Shown piece after piece: positions 1 to 12,038 of a stretch of DNA of 64,000 bases; the stretch's first letter is position 1; each line of letters starts with the position of its first letter. The notes beneath the pieces were generated by a model. The model was not told the origin of the DNA. It saw only the letters and a program-made list of their open reading frames with translations, and did not search any database. This DNA comes from Actinomortierella ambigua. Taxonomy: Eukaryota > Mortierellomycota > Mortierellomycetes > Mortierellales > Mortierellaceae. The stretch spans positions 62,001-126,000 of the forward strand of contig JAAAJB010000014.1 of the NCBI GenBank assembly GCA_016098155.1, in the 5' to 3' direction. Position numbers and translations under genes: made by a program.

Positions 1-486
1 ACCTGTGTCTTGTGGATTCGAATTGTGCCCGCGAATGTATTGGTAATGATAGAAGTAAGCCTTCACCCCCCCCCCCAACATAATTCTCAGGTCATGAATG
101 TAAAAGTGAAGGCGCTGCTCGCAGAAGCACAAGGCGTTCGCGTCAGGAGGTTGCAGATGTAGAGCTACTCGCTTACCTCCTGTGTGCCACGATTCGGAGT
201 TGGAATCGTCTTAATGTTTCTACCTCTGTTAAGAGGCCTCGATATCCATGATCTAGACACTACATACTCTCTCAAGGTTGACTGCATTATTTTTGGTAGT
301 GTAACACAGATGTTGTGAAAGTAGAAGTAAGTTTCCTCGGGACGCATGGCAATGCTGAAAACATGAGCGATATTTCTTCTGCATACCTTACACCCTTTTC
401 GACTCTTTGCCACAACACAATCTTCCTCCTTCCTCTCTTCCTTTACCCCCTCTTGCACCATTTGCCTCCCAGGCACCAAAGCAGCC

Positions 487-1061
487 ATGGGTCAGCTCGA
501 TATCAGATGCTTCTCGGAGGCAGCCAACACGCTATACGCCATTGCTAACGGATTCAACGGCGAAAAACAAGTTATCATTCTACTAAAGTCCAACACTGCA
601 CCCGCAGGGCCCAGCAGCTTGTCGTGGTCAGTTGTCAGCACTACTCCTCTCGAGAGTCTGTTAACCATCTACAACGATGACATTCTATGTCATGCAGACC
701 CTTCAGGTGCCTTTGCGGTGTATTCTTCAGATACCAACAGTGACACAGGACCCATGCGACGTCCAGGCGGCTACCGATATCACCCCAATCTCCCTAAAAT
801 AACCGACTCGACCGGACCTGGTGGCTGGGCCAACATTTCTATCCCAAAAGACCTTGAATGGGGTTCTTCTTCGTCCAAGGGTAGACTCTTTTCCCTTAAG
901 GATAGTTCTGGCACGTACCATTTGTATCACGCCTTTGCAAAGCCTTCGGGTTCCAACAACCTCAAATTCAGCGTGTTAAATACTGGTACAAATGCCATGG
1001 AGAACTCTCCAGTTACCTGGTCATTGGTAAGTCCCTCTTCTCTCTTTAATGTTTTTTTCTT

Positions 1062-1102
<41 letters not shown>

Positions 1103-2803
1103 TCCTCTCTCTTTCCCTCACTCATTGGTTGAGAGCTTTGCTGTGTCTGATGCATGCCAAATTATGTTGTGGCTAACAATCGTACAAACAAATCCCCTGC
1201 CACACGCCGTCTCCTCTGTTCGACTCGACAACAGTCTCCTGCTTCAATTCCCACCGACTTGAGGTTCACAGGATCCCATATGTTTTTATGGAGCAACGGG
1301 TATCCTGCCGATCGCTTTTACTACGCAGCACTGCCACAAGGTCCCTTGCCCTCATCAGGGCCGAAACTGGTTGAAGGCGACTACAAAGTATCTGGAAAGT
1401 GCACTAGGATTGGCGCGGTGAATGAGCAATACTTTTCCTTCTGCTCCATTGCTGTAAGACAAGACGTGCAACGACTAGAAAAAAAATTATGTGAGCTTGC
1501 CGCAGACGTCGCGCCCATTGCTAACATTTTTCTTTTTTTTTTCTTCCCTCACTAGCTGCCATATGGCACTGATTATAGGCTTTTTAGCTGGGATGGCACC
1601 AAGGCTCTTCCTGCAGTCAATTCAACAGCCGGTCTCCCAATGGACGATTACATCAACACTCAAATTGGCACTGTCGGAGATGGCAAGACCTCATTCATGC
1701 TGATTCAGACAGGATCTTTGTCAGGGTATTCCAGCCACAATTATAAGCTTAACGCCCTGACTGTCACCGGTCCCTCTGCAGGCCAGATACAGGTTGTACC
1801 TAGCGGCGTCGCCGTTCCGGATGCTAACATCAATTTCAAGAAGGTGGAAAGCAGCAGCGGCGGCGGGTCCAGCGTTTGGTCCACTATTGGAACCGTCTTC
1901 AGTATCATCGTATCCCTTGTGATCCTGTCTTGTCTCCTAAAATGCTTCGGCCCCATGTTGTTCAAGTCAAAAACAAAGCCTGCTCCTGTCGAAATACCTG
2001 CCCAAGAGCCAGAGTATACGCCCCCAGCACCCCTCGACAACAAGGTGCATGACCAACCTCTGCCAGCTGGATTTTCGCCTATGATGGGAGGGTATGGTCA
2101 GAATTCTGGCCAGCTGTCGGGTGCATTCCCTCCTGGTCCTGGCGGTTTCCCCATCTCAGGCTTTCCAGCCGACGCCTCAGGCGTCATGCCCGCATCCACG
2201 GCGTCGGGCAATTTCCCTGTCTCGGGCCTGCCGCCCGATTCCGGTCGCCTGGATCCCATGGCCTCACAAGCGCACCGTGACCCATTACGGCATTTGCTTG
2301 GTCAACCGCCTACTCATTCGACCACGGTCAACAGTGGGCTATCTGGCTCCACCTTGGCCTCGACACCTGCGGCAACAAACTCTGCCCAGAGCCAGATCTC
2401 AATCGCGAACCTCTTCCAGTCTCAAGGCTCGATCCAAAATCCTTTCCAGAGTCACAACTCTATAGCGGCATCGGCGGCTGCTTCGTCCGTATCCTCAGCC
2501 GCTGCAGGTCCAAAGACACAGACAACTGTCGACAAGAACATCGTGTCGGACAACCCCATGTGGCACGCTGCAGACAACAATGGACCTTCCCCTGGTTCTA
2601 ATTCTTATCCACTTCAAGCGTATCCTCCATCGGGAGGGAACGCCAATGTCAGTTATCCGATGGTGGGAGGAGCAGTCCAGTCTTCTCTGCCAGGGCAGCC
2701 CCAGCCCGCCTTCGTCCCGCCCTCGACTTCGTCGTCGGATCCTCCGCCTTTTGTCGGCTCAAGACGGCGAGATTCAGATGTCTCTCTCATCAACCGCGAT
2801 TAA
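487..2803 (+). CDS. MGQLD-family single-pass membrane protein, copy A
   Basis: I do not recognise this family by name. Exons are 487-1026, 1235-1453 and 1556-2803, all joined in phase 0, giving 668 aa. The first ~350 residues look beta-rich, with Trp/Gly motifs such as GPGGWANI and ALPQGPLPSSG that suggest a propeller-like fold (inference). One TM helix spans about residues 361-382 (VWSTIGTVFSIIVSLVILSC). It is followed by a ~285-residue tail rich in Pro, Ser, Gly and Ala. The start MGQLDIRCF is shared with two paralogues in this window and sits in a CCATGGG context. No signal peptide precedes the TM, which is odd for a predicted ectodomain. Intron 1 carries a long CT microsatellite. An AATAAA lies at 2806-2811, directly after the stop. 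The next gene is a tandem copy 263 bp downstream. Confidence 0.85.
1062..1112. repeat. CT microsatellite inside intron 1
   Basis: A nearly pure CT tract lies within the first intron of copy A. It is long enough to be length-variable between strains, and it lengthens the polypyrimidine part of the intron. Confidence 0.8.
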
Positions 2804-3065
2804 AAAATAAAAGGTGGAGAAGATACGACAAGGTGTTTTGTAGAGACCAATATGCTGTGATTTTAGACTTTTTGGCACGTTGTCTCAGCATTGCCTTTTC
2901 GAGCACACAACAGCATGCACAGACAGTTTTGTGGCGTTGAGCCTAATTATTGATCAAAGGCTACCTTCCTCCCTCCTTTTTTCCCCTGAGAAATGACCCA
3001 TCGTCCATTTCCATCTCATTTTTACCTCCAACTCTGCATTCCATTCCATCCATTCATTGCCCACC

Positions 3066-5117
3066 ATGGGTCAACTTGAAGTCGAATGCTTCGCGACAGA
3101 CGAACTATCCATGGTTCTGTACGCCTTTGCTTATGGTTTCGACCAAAGCAGGGGTAACTCCTACGAGGACAGGCAAATAGGAATTCTGCTAAAGTCAAAC
3201 TCCGCCCCTTCGGGCCCAACAGGTGTGACCTGGTCTGTTGTGAGCACCGTGCGCCAAGACAGTCTGAGGTTCTTGAGGATGGCACCGGCATGCGTAGTGG
3301 ATCCCAGTGGTGTCTTTGTGGCCTTTTCCTCTCGGACAAACCTAAACAGCCAGGACCCTTCGAACGATCGTCCTGGTGGCATCATGTACGACCCGACCCT
3401 GACCCCCACGCGCAACTCGACAGGACCTGGTGGTTGGGCCAACATCAACGTCCCCAACACGTATCCATGGAAGGACGACGGAAGCCCGAGCACTGTCTTC
3501 TATATAAATGATGCCTCCGGTAGCTACAGTATCTATCATGCCTTTTGGACACCTCTCACGGCAACGTCTATTTCCTTTGGTGCGCTCGACAAAGCGGCAG
3601 GCTTGATGGACGTTGCCCCATTGCGCTGGGCTTTGGTAAGTCTTAACCCGAAAGAGTGCGGTATTTTGTCTGTTGCTGTTTTTTTCTCCTCCTGAAGAGC
3701 AGTAATATACATTCTCTCTTCTTTTCCCATTCTTTTTTCTGCGACGGGGGCACAAAAAAACAGCCAACCACCGGGGAGATCCAGCGCATTAGCTTCTCGG
3801 CCACAAACATCTTTGTGTGGAATACACCTCTCGATCGTTCAGGCGACCGAGTTTACTCGGCCACGCTTCCTCAAGGCCCCTTGTCGGCAACCATCCCTGA
3901 CATGCACTGGGGCAATCACACTGCTACAGGCTACTGCAGAAAACTAGGTGTCCTGGGGAGTCAGGCATATGAGTTCTGCACCGATAGCGTAAGCCTCTTG
4001 TTTTCTTTTTTTCTTTGCCGTGATTTCTAGATAACATGAGAAGTAACTTTCCCGCATGTTGGCTCCTTTATGCTCATCCACCGGGGGGGGGGGGTTGTTC
4101 ATATAGCTATCGCGCGCTACAACTTACACGCTTCATGTCTGGGACGGCAAGGATACCTCACCAGCCATCACAGCATCCTCCTACATTGAAGAGTCGTACG
4201 CCGTCATCGCTGGCACCATAACAAATGGCGACACAAGCTTCATGATCATCCAATCCAATCGCTTGTTTGAAAACGTCCAGACGAACTACATGGTGAGAGG
4301 CCTGATTCTCTCGGGTCCTTCAGCTGGCCTGGTCCAGGACGTACCTAATGGCATCTCGGTCCCCGACAGCACGATCTCCTACATTGCGGGTACCGACAGC
4401 CAAAACAAATCGCTCGGAACTCTGGGGATTGTTGGTATCGTTCTAGCCGTGGTCGTCGTCATTGCTCTCGTGGTCATCGTCATGACTAGGCGTCGAGCCA
4501 AAAACCGTAAGGCATTATCTGCAGCGGCGGCGGTAGCAGCAGGAGAGATTTACCTCGATGGAAAACGGCTGGCAGAAACGTCAGAAACGACTCTAGCAGT
4601 AGCAGCAGCCGATGGTCCTATCTACCCGACCCACTACTACCCACAGCCGGTTTCTCAGCCTGGATGGTCCACGAATGGGCAAGACCCTCCCTTGCCTGTC
4701 CTAGGAGGCTCAAACCTGAGCCCAATCACCGAGCCCGTAGCAGAACCGATGGCGGCGAATATGGGGGTTGGTCCCACGGAAGCAGCAACAACAATATGGC
4801 CAGTCCATATGCAAGCCAGCGGCGGCGAGAGTGGTGGTGGTGGTGGTCCCTCCATTCCGATCGTGTTCTCAAGTCATCCTCGACCCAACTTTGTCACCAC
4901 CGTCGGCGATCCCGCCACATCCCCGCACGCATCGTCGTTGTCGCCTGCAGATGCCGACTCGAGGCTGGCCTCCTCGGGTAACGACTCATCAGCAGCGATG
5001 CCTTGGGCGCCTAGGCCATTTGACCCACACGCTTGGACCGCGAGCAGGCCTTCTGCGACGCATGCTAGTGGTGTTGCGGCCGCGTCTTTTGGTGCAAGTC
5101 CGGCTGGTGGAGAGTGA
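3066..5117 (+). CDS. MGQLE-family single-pass membrane protein, copy B
   Basis: Tandem paralogue of the preceding gene. Exons are 3066-3635, 3764-3988 and 4107-5117, all in phase 0, giving 601 aa. Exon lengths (190, 75 and 336 codons) and splice phases match copy A. The shared exon-2 motif TLPQGPL and the exon-3 motif VWDGK confirm the model. One TM helix lies at about residues 369-391 and is very valine-rich (GIVGIVLAVVVVIALVVIVM). A basic stop-transfer stretch (RRRAKNRK) follows, then a low-complexity tail with poly-Ala, poly-Gly and Pro. The start CCACCATGGG is an excellent Kozak match. Intron 2 contains a 12-13-base G homopolymer just upstream of its acceptor, a likely sequencing weak spot. 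AATAAA is at 5209-5214. No signal peptide is visible. Confidence 0.85.
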
Positions 5118-6391
5118 ATCCTAGAGCTGTGGGTCATGAGGTAGGGATTGGATAGGGTGAGAGGCGGTACGACACTTCCCCCCCCCAACCTCGGTAGCTT
5201 TCACTGAAAATAAAAATCTTCCATCCCCTGTGTGGAATAGTCCACGCGATTTTAATGTCATGCTTCCGACATGCACCTCTTCGGTGCGGAGACCTCGAAA
5301 ATGCACCATTGGTCAGCTTCGACACCTGCAGAGGCCACATGGAAGTGTGTTTCCACAACTCGGTCTGGACAAGCTGGAAGAGAACTGCATGGTGCTCTCA
5401 AACGTCTACTATGAACCAATGATACCCATGGGTGTTTAGGGAAAGGAGGAGTGTCTCAATCCAAACCTCCGCGGAAAAAAATGAATCTGCTCTTGAATCT
5501 AGTGTTGTGGGTGCGTGGATGGTGGTGGTGAGGGTCGCATTGACTATTTTTCGCGTCGGGTTGACCATTGGTGTACATGCTGCCAAAGAAATTCCAGCAG
5601 TTCCAAGCAGCCCCCTCCCCAACCTTGATTTGTTTGTATGTGATGTGCGTGCCCTTTGTGTGTCACCCTCCAAGGCATCCTTACCAACATCTTGAGATTT
5701 GGCCCAAGGGGGTCTGGTCAGATCTTTAACCGCTGTCCTCCCTGTCCCTCCTCCTCCCCCCACCTCTCTCTCTCCCTCATCCTTCCTTTTTTTCTTACCC
5801 TCAAAGCCTTTGTTGTCATCTTGGCCTCTACCTTCGCGAATGAACCTGATATTGTGCAGCATTTCTTGCGGCTTCCACTCCCTCCCTCACTCACCTCGCA
5901 GTCTGCACTTTGCCGAGCCGTCAACACCAAGAGTCAACACCGAGCGTACAGCCGTGCTAGTGATGTGTGCTCGCTTTGTTCAAACCTCCCCCCTCCCCAC
6001 CCCCATCCCGCAGCAGGGAAGCGAGCAGGAGACGAGAGGGGAGGGGGAAGCCAGCACATAGCCATTTAGACTTTGTTGAATCGAGACCCTTTTTTCGGGC
6101 CTTTTTCAAAGTCCGAGTCATAAACATCGCCCCTTTCGATCATGGTATCACGATTCAGGTAGGTCAGCTCTTCTTACTTTTGGTTTTTATAACAGCATTG
6201 AGAATCAAAAATAAAAGGAAAAAAAAAAGAAAGAGGGTAATGGTATCATCTCCTCGGAGCGCAACAATGAGAAAAAAAAACAGGGGATCTGGGAAGAAAG
6301 TAACCGTGAAGATGGAGAATCGACAAGCATTAGGAGAGGGACGAGAGAGAGAGAGAGACCACCCGCCTGGACGAAGAACAAACAGCCCTAA

Positions 6392-7972
6392 TTAGGCTTT
6401 CTCAAGCTCAGAGACCTTCTGCTTGGTAAGTTCAGGGGAGCCAGACTCGGGAGTCTCGGGCGCAGGCACGGGGTCATGTGCGAACGATAGCAATAATCCA
6501 GCACCCCCCATAAGGATGGAAGCGGAAAAGAGCAGGATAACGGCAAGGTTGGAGACGTGGGCAAGAAATTCCGGCGCCTGTAGTATAATCAGGCCTAGGT
6601 TGAGCATGGTGCCTTGGGTCAGGAATGCGGTCAGATTGTGAATGTCGTCCTCCGAGTACCCCCAGTCAACCCAGGAGTGATCATAGGTGTCCAGATGCTC
6701 ATTGTCCACGTAGTAGGTAGCCTCAAAGGCCTCATGTCCCTGCATCCGTAATTCATCGGTTTTGCTCGCACGATTGAGCTCGGCACGGTTGACTGTGGTG
6801 TTGTAGTACTCCACACCAACATCAACGTGAATCGCCTCGACCGTCATCACGAAAGCTCGGTTGCCTGTAGAATCAACAGGAACGGTGCTCAACTGGGTGT
6901 TAACACCATCCCAGTGAGATCTACCATGCTTGTCATCTGTTAGCAACTGCGTCGCGTACAGCATGTAGAAGGATGGAACGCCGAGAAAATTGAGCCGCAT
7001 GCACAGGGTCTCGAGAGTAGGGGTTGGGAACCTTCGGCAGTCAATGGTGGTGTTGACAGATGGATCAACAAATTCCGGTATTTCCCGCTGGTTAAAGGTC
7101 TGGCTGAGCTGCATGGAATGTGTCATGGTGAAGACTCGACGGGTAATCACAAAGAGGTGTCCCTTTCGCGAGAGCAGGTATCCGAGGCTATGCCGAGTAC
7201 ACCGGTGTTCGCCGAGCGATCTTGTGAGGCAGGATTCTATCGACCGAGGACTGCTGAGCGACATATCGGAGTAATTCGTTGAGGACGCCTTTGCAATGTT
7301 GACAAAGGCTTCCTGCAGCATAAGGGTGCCGGCGGTATCCGTCCCGTTGTAGAACTGGAACACTTCGCCATCTGGTGCCGTTGCGTTCTGCGGGTAAGCC
7401 TTTTCTTCGATGTCAGTCTGAGGCCCAAAGGCATAGGAAAAATTGCCTCTCTCCCCGCCGCCGAACGTCATTTTCTCACCGCCGCAATCAACTTCGAATG
7501 CGACGACCTTACAAGACGTCCTCGTAGCAGGCATGAATGAGTATCCATTGAAAAGGCTCCCATTCATACCTGTCATGTGAAAGAGAATGCTCTCGACACT
7601 AGTGTCGTTGGGTAAGAGGGTGGTGGTCTTGGCGAAGTCCGTGCTGACATCGTGATAGAATTCATTTGTCGGGAGGTAGGTAGGTTCAAAAGGATAGGTG
7701 TAGTTCAGGAGTGTCGCGAGGTAGTTGAGGGCGAAGCTGATGACCAGAGCAAGACAAAGATAGATGCGACCATGAGTGTGTTGTCGGCCAGGGGACCTTC
7801 TGGCGAAGAAGAGAAACTTGACTGCCTCCAGAGAACCACCGTTGATGCGTTCTTTGTAGGTGAGGTTGCTTGTCCTCAATGCGAGATGAGATACGAAGAA
7901 GATCATGGACCCTTGCAAGGCGAGGCGTATGAAGGTGTAGAGCAGCGCGCTGATAACCTGATTGAGGTACAT
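6392..7972 (-). CDS. Three-TM glycoprotein of unknown function, paralogue 1
   Basis: Single-exon gene of 526 aa that I do not recognise. Two hydrophobic segments lie near the N-terminus (about residues 9-32 and 70-92: ALLYTFIRLALQGSMIFFV and GRIYLCLALVISFALNYLAT). A ~370-residue region with many N-glycosylation sequons (NYT, NDTS, NGS, NFS, NGT, NTT) and several Cys follows. A third TM helix lies near residues 470-495 (NLAVILLFSASILMGGAGLLL), followed by a short acidic tail (TKQKVSELEKA). The sequons imply the central part is extracytoplasmic (inference). A paralogue of 523 aa lies 3.9 kb away on the same strand. A TATAAA lies 82 bp upstream of the start. Confidence 0.85.
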   Translation of the reverse strand: MYLNQVISALLYTFIRLALQGSMIFFVSHLALRTSNLTYKERINGGSLEAVKFLFFARRSPGRQHTHGRIYLCLALVISFALNYLATLLNYTYPFEPTYLPTNEFYHDVSTDFAKTTTLLPNDTSVESILFHMTGMNGSLFNGYSFMPATRTSCKVVAFEVDCGGEKMTFGGGERGNFSYAFGPQTDIEEKAYPQNATAPDGEVFQFYNGTDTAGTLMLQEAFVNIAKASSTNYSDMSLSSPRSIESCLTRSLGEHRCTRHSLGYLLSRKGHLFVITRRVFTMTHSMQLSQTFNQREIPEFVDPSVNTTIDCRRFPTPTLETLCMRLNFLGVPSFYMLYATQLLTDDKHGRSHWDGVNTQLSTVPVDSTGNRAFVMTVEAIHVDVGVEYYNTTVNRAELNRASKTDELRMQGHEAFEATYYVDNEHLDTYDHSWVDWGYSEDDIHNLTAFLTQGTMLNLGLIILQAPEFLAHVSNLAVILLFSASILMGGAGLLLSFAHDPVPAPETPESGSPELTKQKVSELEKA

Positions 7973-8053
7973 GGTGTGAAGATGGGCGGTATTGTGGGGA
8001 AGTGGAGAGCTAGGTTGAGAGTGAGAAAGGAACTAGGTGGATGAAGGGCTGGG

Positions 8054-8059
8054 TTTATA
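8054..8059 (-). promoter_or_regulatory. TATA box of glycoprotein paralogue 1
   Basis: On the minus strand this reads TATAAA, 82 bp upstream of the ATG at 7972. The surrounding GTTTATAAACTTCTCG is conserved in front of the paralogue at 12033-12038, which supports promoter function. Confidence 0.55.
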
Positions 8060-8200
8060 AACTTCTCGGAATCGCTATGCCACGAGACTTCCCAGTGGAT
8101 CCCTTTCGCAGCATCAAAGTGTCTCTAGGTGCAAATCCTCTTCAAGTTCTGAAGATCGATGAACGCTGAGAGACTCGCAGATGAAAACGTGTGGAAAGAT

Positions 8201-9289
8201 GCTGACCAAAGTAAAGCGTTTCTTCGACTCGTGTGGGCGTGTCCACCCGCCCTATCGAATTTCGTGCAACCAAAGACAGACATGCACTAATGTTTGTCGA
8301 GCAGCCTTCAAGCCAATCATAGAAACACACCATTGTATATGTCGGCTAAGCCCTACGAGCATTACCGCCAATTGACTGTCGATTAGGTTTGCAGACCAAC
8401 GACATACGATGGGAATCATAGCAATTTTGGGAGGATCTAACTCTGCCTTTGCATTTCAGCGGCGCGATTTTTTTTGTGGTGCTCATGGTTGAAGCTTGCG
8501 ATAGATAATTTCACAGTCGTCAATTCAGTGTGCCGTTTTTTGTGGTCAATCAAAGTTGAGACATGATATCTCGTACATTGCGTATCAAGTAGGCCATCGA
8601 GCCTTGACAGGCACAACCTTGCTATGAGAAGGTCCAGCATATCACACGAATGGGGGACAAGAGTCGGAGAGTAAAAACAACATCATAGGTTGGATATGTG
8701 TCAGGAACGGTAGCTACCATCCAGAATGAGCCGACGTCTTCGCCGACAGTTGAACCATGGCTTGGGTAAAGACCAGTTAGTGTCCTACTTGGGGTGCACC
8801 TATGTGCTGAGCTCACTACCACCATCGCACGAATGAACTCGTGACCGACCATAGTCACAGAAGCACACAACACAATCGTAGCAGTAATGTTGGAGATGAA
8901 ACGGTCAAAATACCGTCCTCAAGCATGGTACTTCCTCCTAACGATCCTGTAAGGTCATTGAGGTCCATGTTGTAATTCCCAGCTGGCTCGCGAGTGACTG
9001 AAAGGGTTCACTGTTATCCAGCGAGAAACGTATTCATCGACCTTGGCGCAGTAGAACATACGTAACGTCGATCTCCAGATGAACAACTATGTGTCAAGAT
9101 GCTACCACTCTCAGAAATCTTGCGAGGCGAGGTAAGTAGCGGTTCTGAATTTCTATAGAAGGTAGGCTGGTCAAGAGTCGGCTACGCAATAGTACACGAG
9201 AGATGTCTCTGCAGATATTTTATCCCCGATAGGGACGAAACACATGCAGGTTTACTCCAAAACCCAGGCCCTCTATGGAGAATGTGGAG
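8201..9289. other. Intergenic spacer between duplicated units
   Basis: About 1.1 kb with no credible coding region on either strand. ORFs here are under 90 codons and match nothing I can recognise. Confidence 0.6.
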
Positions 9290-10304
9290 AACGAATGGTG
9301 CCACGAGCATCCACCATGAACCAATGGCCTTGAGAGTCATGGTGTTTAGGGGTGGGTGATGTTCAAATCTGCCTCCGCGGGATTTTAGCCTGCTCTCGCA
9401 AATCTAATGTTGTAAGTGGTGATGGCTTGATCATTGGTTGTGCCAAAAAACGTGCAAAGGAATTTCTGACAGTTCCGGCTGCATCGTCTTTGACCTCGAT
9501 TTGTTTTGTGTGTGTGCGTGCGTGCATGTTGTTTGTGTGTTTGTATGTGGTGCTGCATGTGGGTGCATTTGAGTGTTACCAAAACAAGGCATCACTACGA
9601 GCGTCTTGAGTTTGGAGAAAAGGGGGCTGGGTTCAGCTGCAAATGTTTGGCTACCACTCTATCTCTCTCTCCCATTTGTGTCTCATAAACCATTGTTGTC
9701 ATCTTGACCTCTACCTCCGCGAACGAGCTTGGGTCGCGCGAGAGTCCTTCTCACTCACCCCCACTCCCTCAGTTCCGCGGATCTGCACTGTGCCGAGCCA
9801 TCAACACCAAGTGTACAGTGTAGTGTGAATGAGCAGCTCTCTCTCTCTCTCTCTGTCTCTCTCTCTTCCCTCTCTCTCTCGGACAAATAAAGAGGCATCT
9901 TTTTGCTTACCCCTTCAACGCTGCTGAGCGAAACTGGCTCGGGCTGGGCACTGACGCTTCCGAGAACGAGGAAGGGAGGTCAGCTGGGAAATGAACATGG
10001 TTGTTTTAGATTTTTTTGTGGAGATCGAGACCCTTCTTGTTTAAAAGTCCGAGAAGCTCACAAACATGCAGGCCTTTTCCTCGGTAACGCGATTGGCATT
10101 GGAACGATATGGTTGGACTGCACCAAAGAAGTGGCAGTTTTTATTCTTTTTTTTTATTGTCCAAAACTATTGAGAAGCTGGACAATACAAACAAACGTGA
10201 CTAGGAAAGGAGAGGACATCTCCACCTCGGAACACGAGAATGCGGAAAAATGAACCTGAGAGAGAAGGAGGAGAACAGCTTGAAGAGGGAGTAGCCCCAG
10301 TCTT

Positions 10305-11876
10305 TTAAACTTTCTCGTGCTCAGACACCTTCTGCTTGGCAGGCTCGGGGGAACTTGGCTCGGGAGTCTCAGATTCAGAATCGGAGGTGAGCGAGAGCCA
10401 AAATCCAACACCTCCCATGAGGATCGAAGCGGCAAAGAGAAGGATGATGACAAGGTTGGAGACGTTGGCAAGCAGCTTCGGAGTCTGCATCACAATCAAG
10501 CCTCGATTGAGCATGGTGCCTTCGGTCAAGAACCTGGTCAGGTTACGGATGTCCTCCTCGGAGAATCCCCAGTCGACCCACGAGCGATCATAGATGTCGA
10601 CCTCGTGGTTGTCCACAAAATGAACAACCTCAAAAGCCTCGTGCCCCTGCAGTCGCATTCGGTTGATTTTGTTTGCGCTGTCGATCTCGTCGTAGTTGAC
10701 AGTGGTGTTGTAGTGCTCCACACCAACATCAACGTGAAACGCCTCCATGGTCAACATGAGAGTGTCGAGACCCAGATCTGCGTTGAACATGGAGCCCACT
10801 TGGGTATTGACAACATCCCAGTGAGATCTGCCATGTTTGTCGTCCGACAGCATCTGCGTCGAGTACAACCTTGGCGTCGATGGGGCACCAAGAGTGTTGA
10901 TCCGCTTGCACAGGGTCTCGAGAGTAGGGGTTGGGAACCTTCGGCAGTCAATGGTGGTGTTGACAGATGGATCGACAAATTCCGGCATTGTCTCGTTGAA
11001 GGTCTGGTTGAGCTGCATGGAATGCGTCATGGTGAAGACTCGACGGGTGATCACAAAGAGATGGCCATTTAGCGAGAGCAGGTATCCGAGGCTGTGCCGA
11101 GTACACCGGTGTTCGCCAAGCGATCTTGAAAGGCAAGATTCTATCGACCGAGGACTGCTGAGCGACATATCGGAGTAATCTGTTGACGAGGCCTGCGCAG
11201 CGTTGACAAACATCTCCTGCAGCATGAAGCTGGTGGTGGTATCCGAACCGTTAAAATACTCAAACTCTACCCCATCAGGTGTCATACCGAGTACCGGGAA
11301 AATCTGCTCTTCGTTGTCCGTCTGAGGCCCAAAGGCAAGCGAAGAGTTGATGGTATTCACAGCGAACTCAATGTACTCATCAGGGCACGAGACCTGGAAT
11401 CGAGCAAGCGTGCAAAGCGTCCGTGTAGCAGGGATGGACGAGTACTCGTTGAAAAGGCCCCCATTCACGCTCACCCCCATGTTGAAGAGAATTCTTTCGA
11501 CGCTAGTGTCGTTGGGTAAGAGACTGGTGGTTTTGGCAAATGCCGTGGTGACGTTGAAATCGATTAAATTTGTCGGGAGGTAGGTGGATACAACAGGATA
11601 GGTGTAGCTCAAGAGTGTCGCGAGATAGTTGAGGGCAAAGCTGAATGCCAGAGCAAGACACAGATAGATGCGACCATGAGTGTGTTGTCGGCCAGGGGAC
11701 TTTTTGGCGAAGAAGAGAAACTTGACTGCCTCCAGAGAGCCGCCATTGATGCGTTCTTTGTAGGTGAGGTTGCTTGTCCTCAGTGCGAGATGAGATATGA
11801 GGAAGATCATCGACCCCTGCAAGGCGAGGCGTATGAAGGTGTAGAGCAGCGCGCTCATAACCTGATTGAGGTACAT
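10305..11876 (-). CDS. Three-TM glycoprotein of unknown function, paralogue 2
   Basis: Single-exon paralogue of the 6392-7972 gene, 523 aa. I chose the ATG at 11876 because the protein then begins MYLNQVMSALLYTF, aligned with MYLNQVISALLYTF in paralogue 1; the reading frame stays open upstream for another 84 codons. Layout is the same: two N-terminal hydrophobic segments, a large sequon-rich central region, a C-terminal TM (NLVIILLFAASILMGGVGFWL) and a short charged tail ending KQKVSEHEKV. Long stretches are identical, for example SDMSLSSPRSIESCL and ITRRVFTMTHSMQL. The central region around residues 95-200 is much more diverged, as expected if the exposed part evolves fastest (inference). 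Function unknown. Confidence 0.85.
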   Translation of the reverse strand: MYLNQVMSALLYTFIRLALQGSMIFLISHLALRTSNLTYKERINGGSLEAVKFLFFAKKSPGRQHTHGRIYLCLALAFSFALNYLATLLSYTYPVVSTYLPTNLIDFNVTTAFAKTTSLLPNDTSVERILFNMGVSVNGGLFNEYSSIPATRTLCTLARFQVSCPDEYIEFAVNTINSSLAFGPQTDNEEQIFPVLGMTPDGVEFEYFNGSDTTTSFMLQEMFVNAAQASSTDYSDMSLSSPRSIESCLSRSLGEHRCTRHSLGYLLSLNGHLFVITRRVFTMTHSMQLNQTFNETMPEFVDPSVNTTIDCRRFPTPTLETLCKRINTLGAPSTPRLYSTQMLSDDKHGRSHWDVVNTQVGSMFNADLGLDTLMLTMEAFHVDVGVEHYNTTVNYDEIDSANKINRMRLQGHEAFEVVHFVDNHEVDIYDRSWVDWGFSEEDIRNLTRFLTEGTMLNRGLIVMQTPKLLANVSNLVIILLFAASILMGGVGFWLSLTSDSESETPEPSSPEPAKQKVSEHEKV

Positions 11877-12032
11877 GGTGTGAAAATGGGCGGTACTGCC
11901 GGGACGTTGAGGGCTGGTTTGAGAGTGAAAAAGAGGGACTAGTTGAGTGAGGGTATGAATTATGGGCAAGTAGAGAAGAGGTGGTATCGAACAAAGGAAG
12001 AGGAAGAGAATGTTGTGAGTGAAAGATGAAAG

Positions 12033-12038
12033 TTTATA
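12033..12038 (-). promoter_or_regulatory. TATA box of glycoprotein paralogue 2
   Basis: Minus-strand TATAAA, 157 bp upstream of the ATG at 11876. It lies in the same GTTTATAA-CTTCTCG context as the other paralogue. The extra distance suggests a longer 5' UTR here. Confidence 0.5.

Larger units (their letters stand above)
5400..8200. repeat. Segmental duplication, unit 1
   Basis: This block resembles 9290-12160. Shared noncoding landmarks include the sequence around ATGAACCAATG near 5412 (also near 9317), CCTCCGCGG near 5467 (also 9371), and GTTTATAAACTTCTCG near 8053 (also 12032). The block contains the gene at 6392-7972 with its 3' and 5' flanks. Apart from that gene, 5118-6391 holds only this diverged duplicated DNA and pyrimidine-rich tracts; I see no other gene there. 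Confidence 0.75.

Noticed and set aside
10317..11072. 251-codon plus-strand ORF opposite glycoprotein paralogue 2
   Set aside because: Shadow of the longer minus-strand gene, whose protein is conserved in the duplicate copy.
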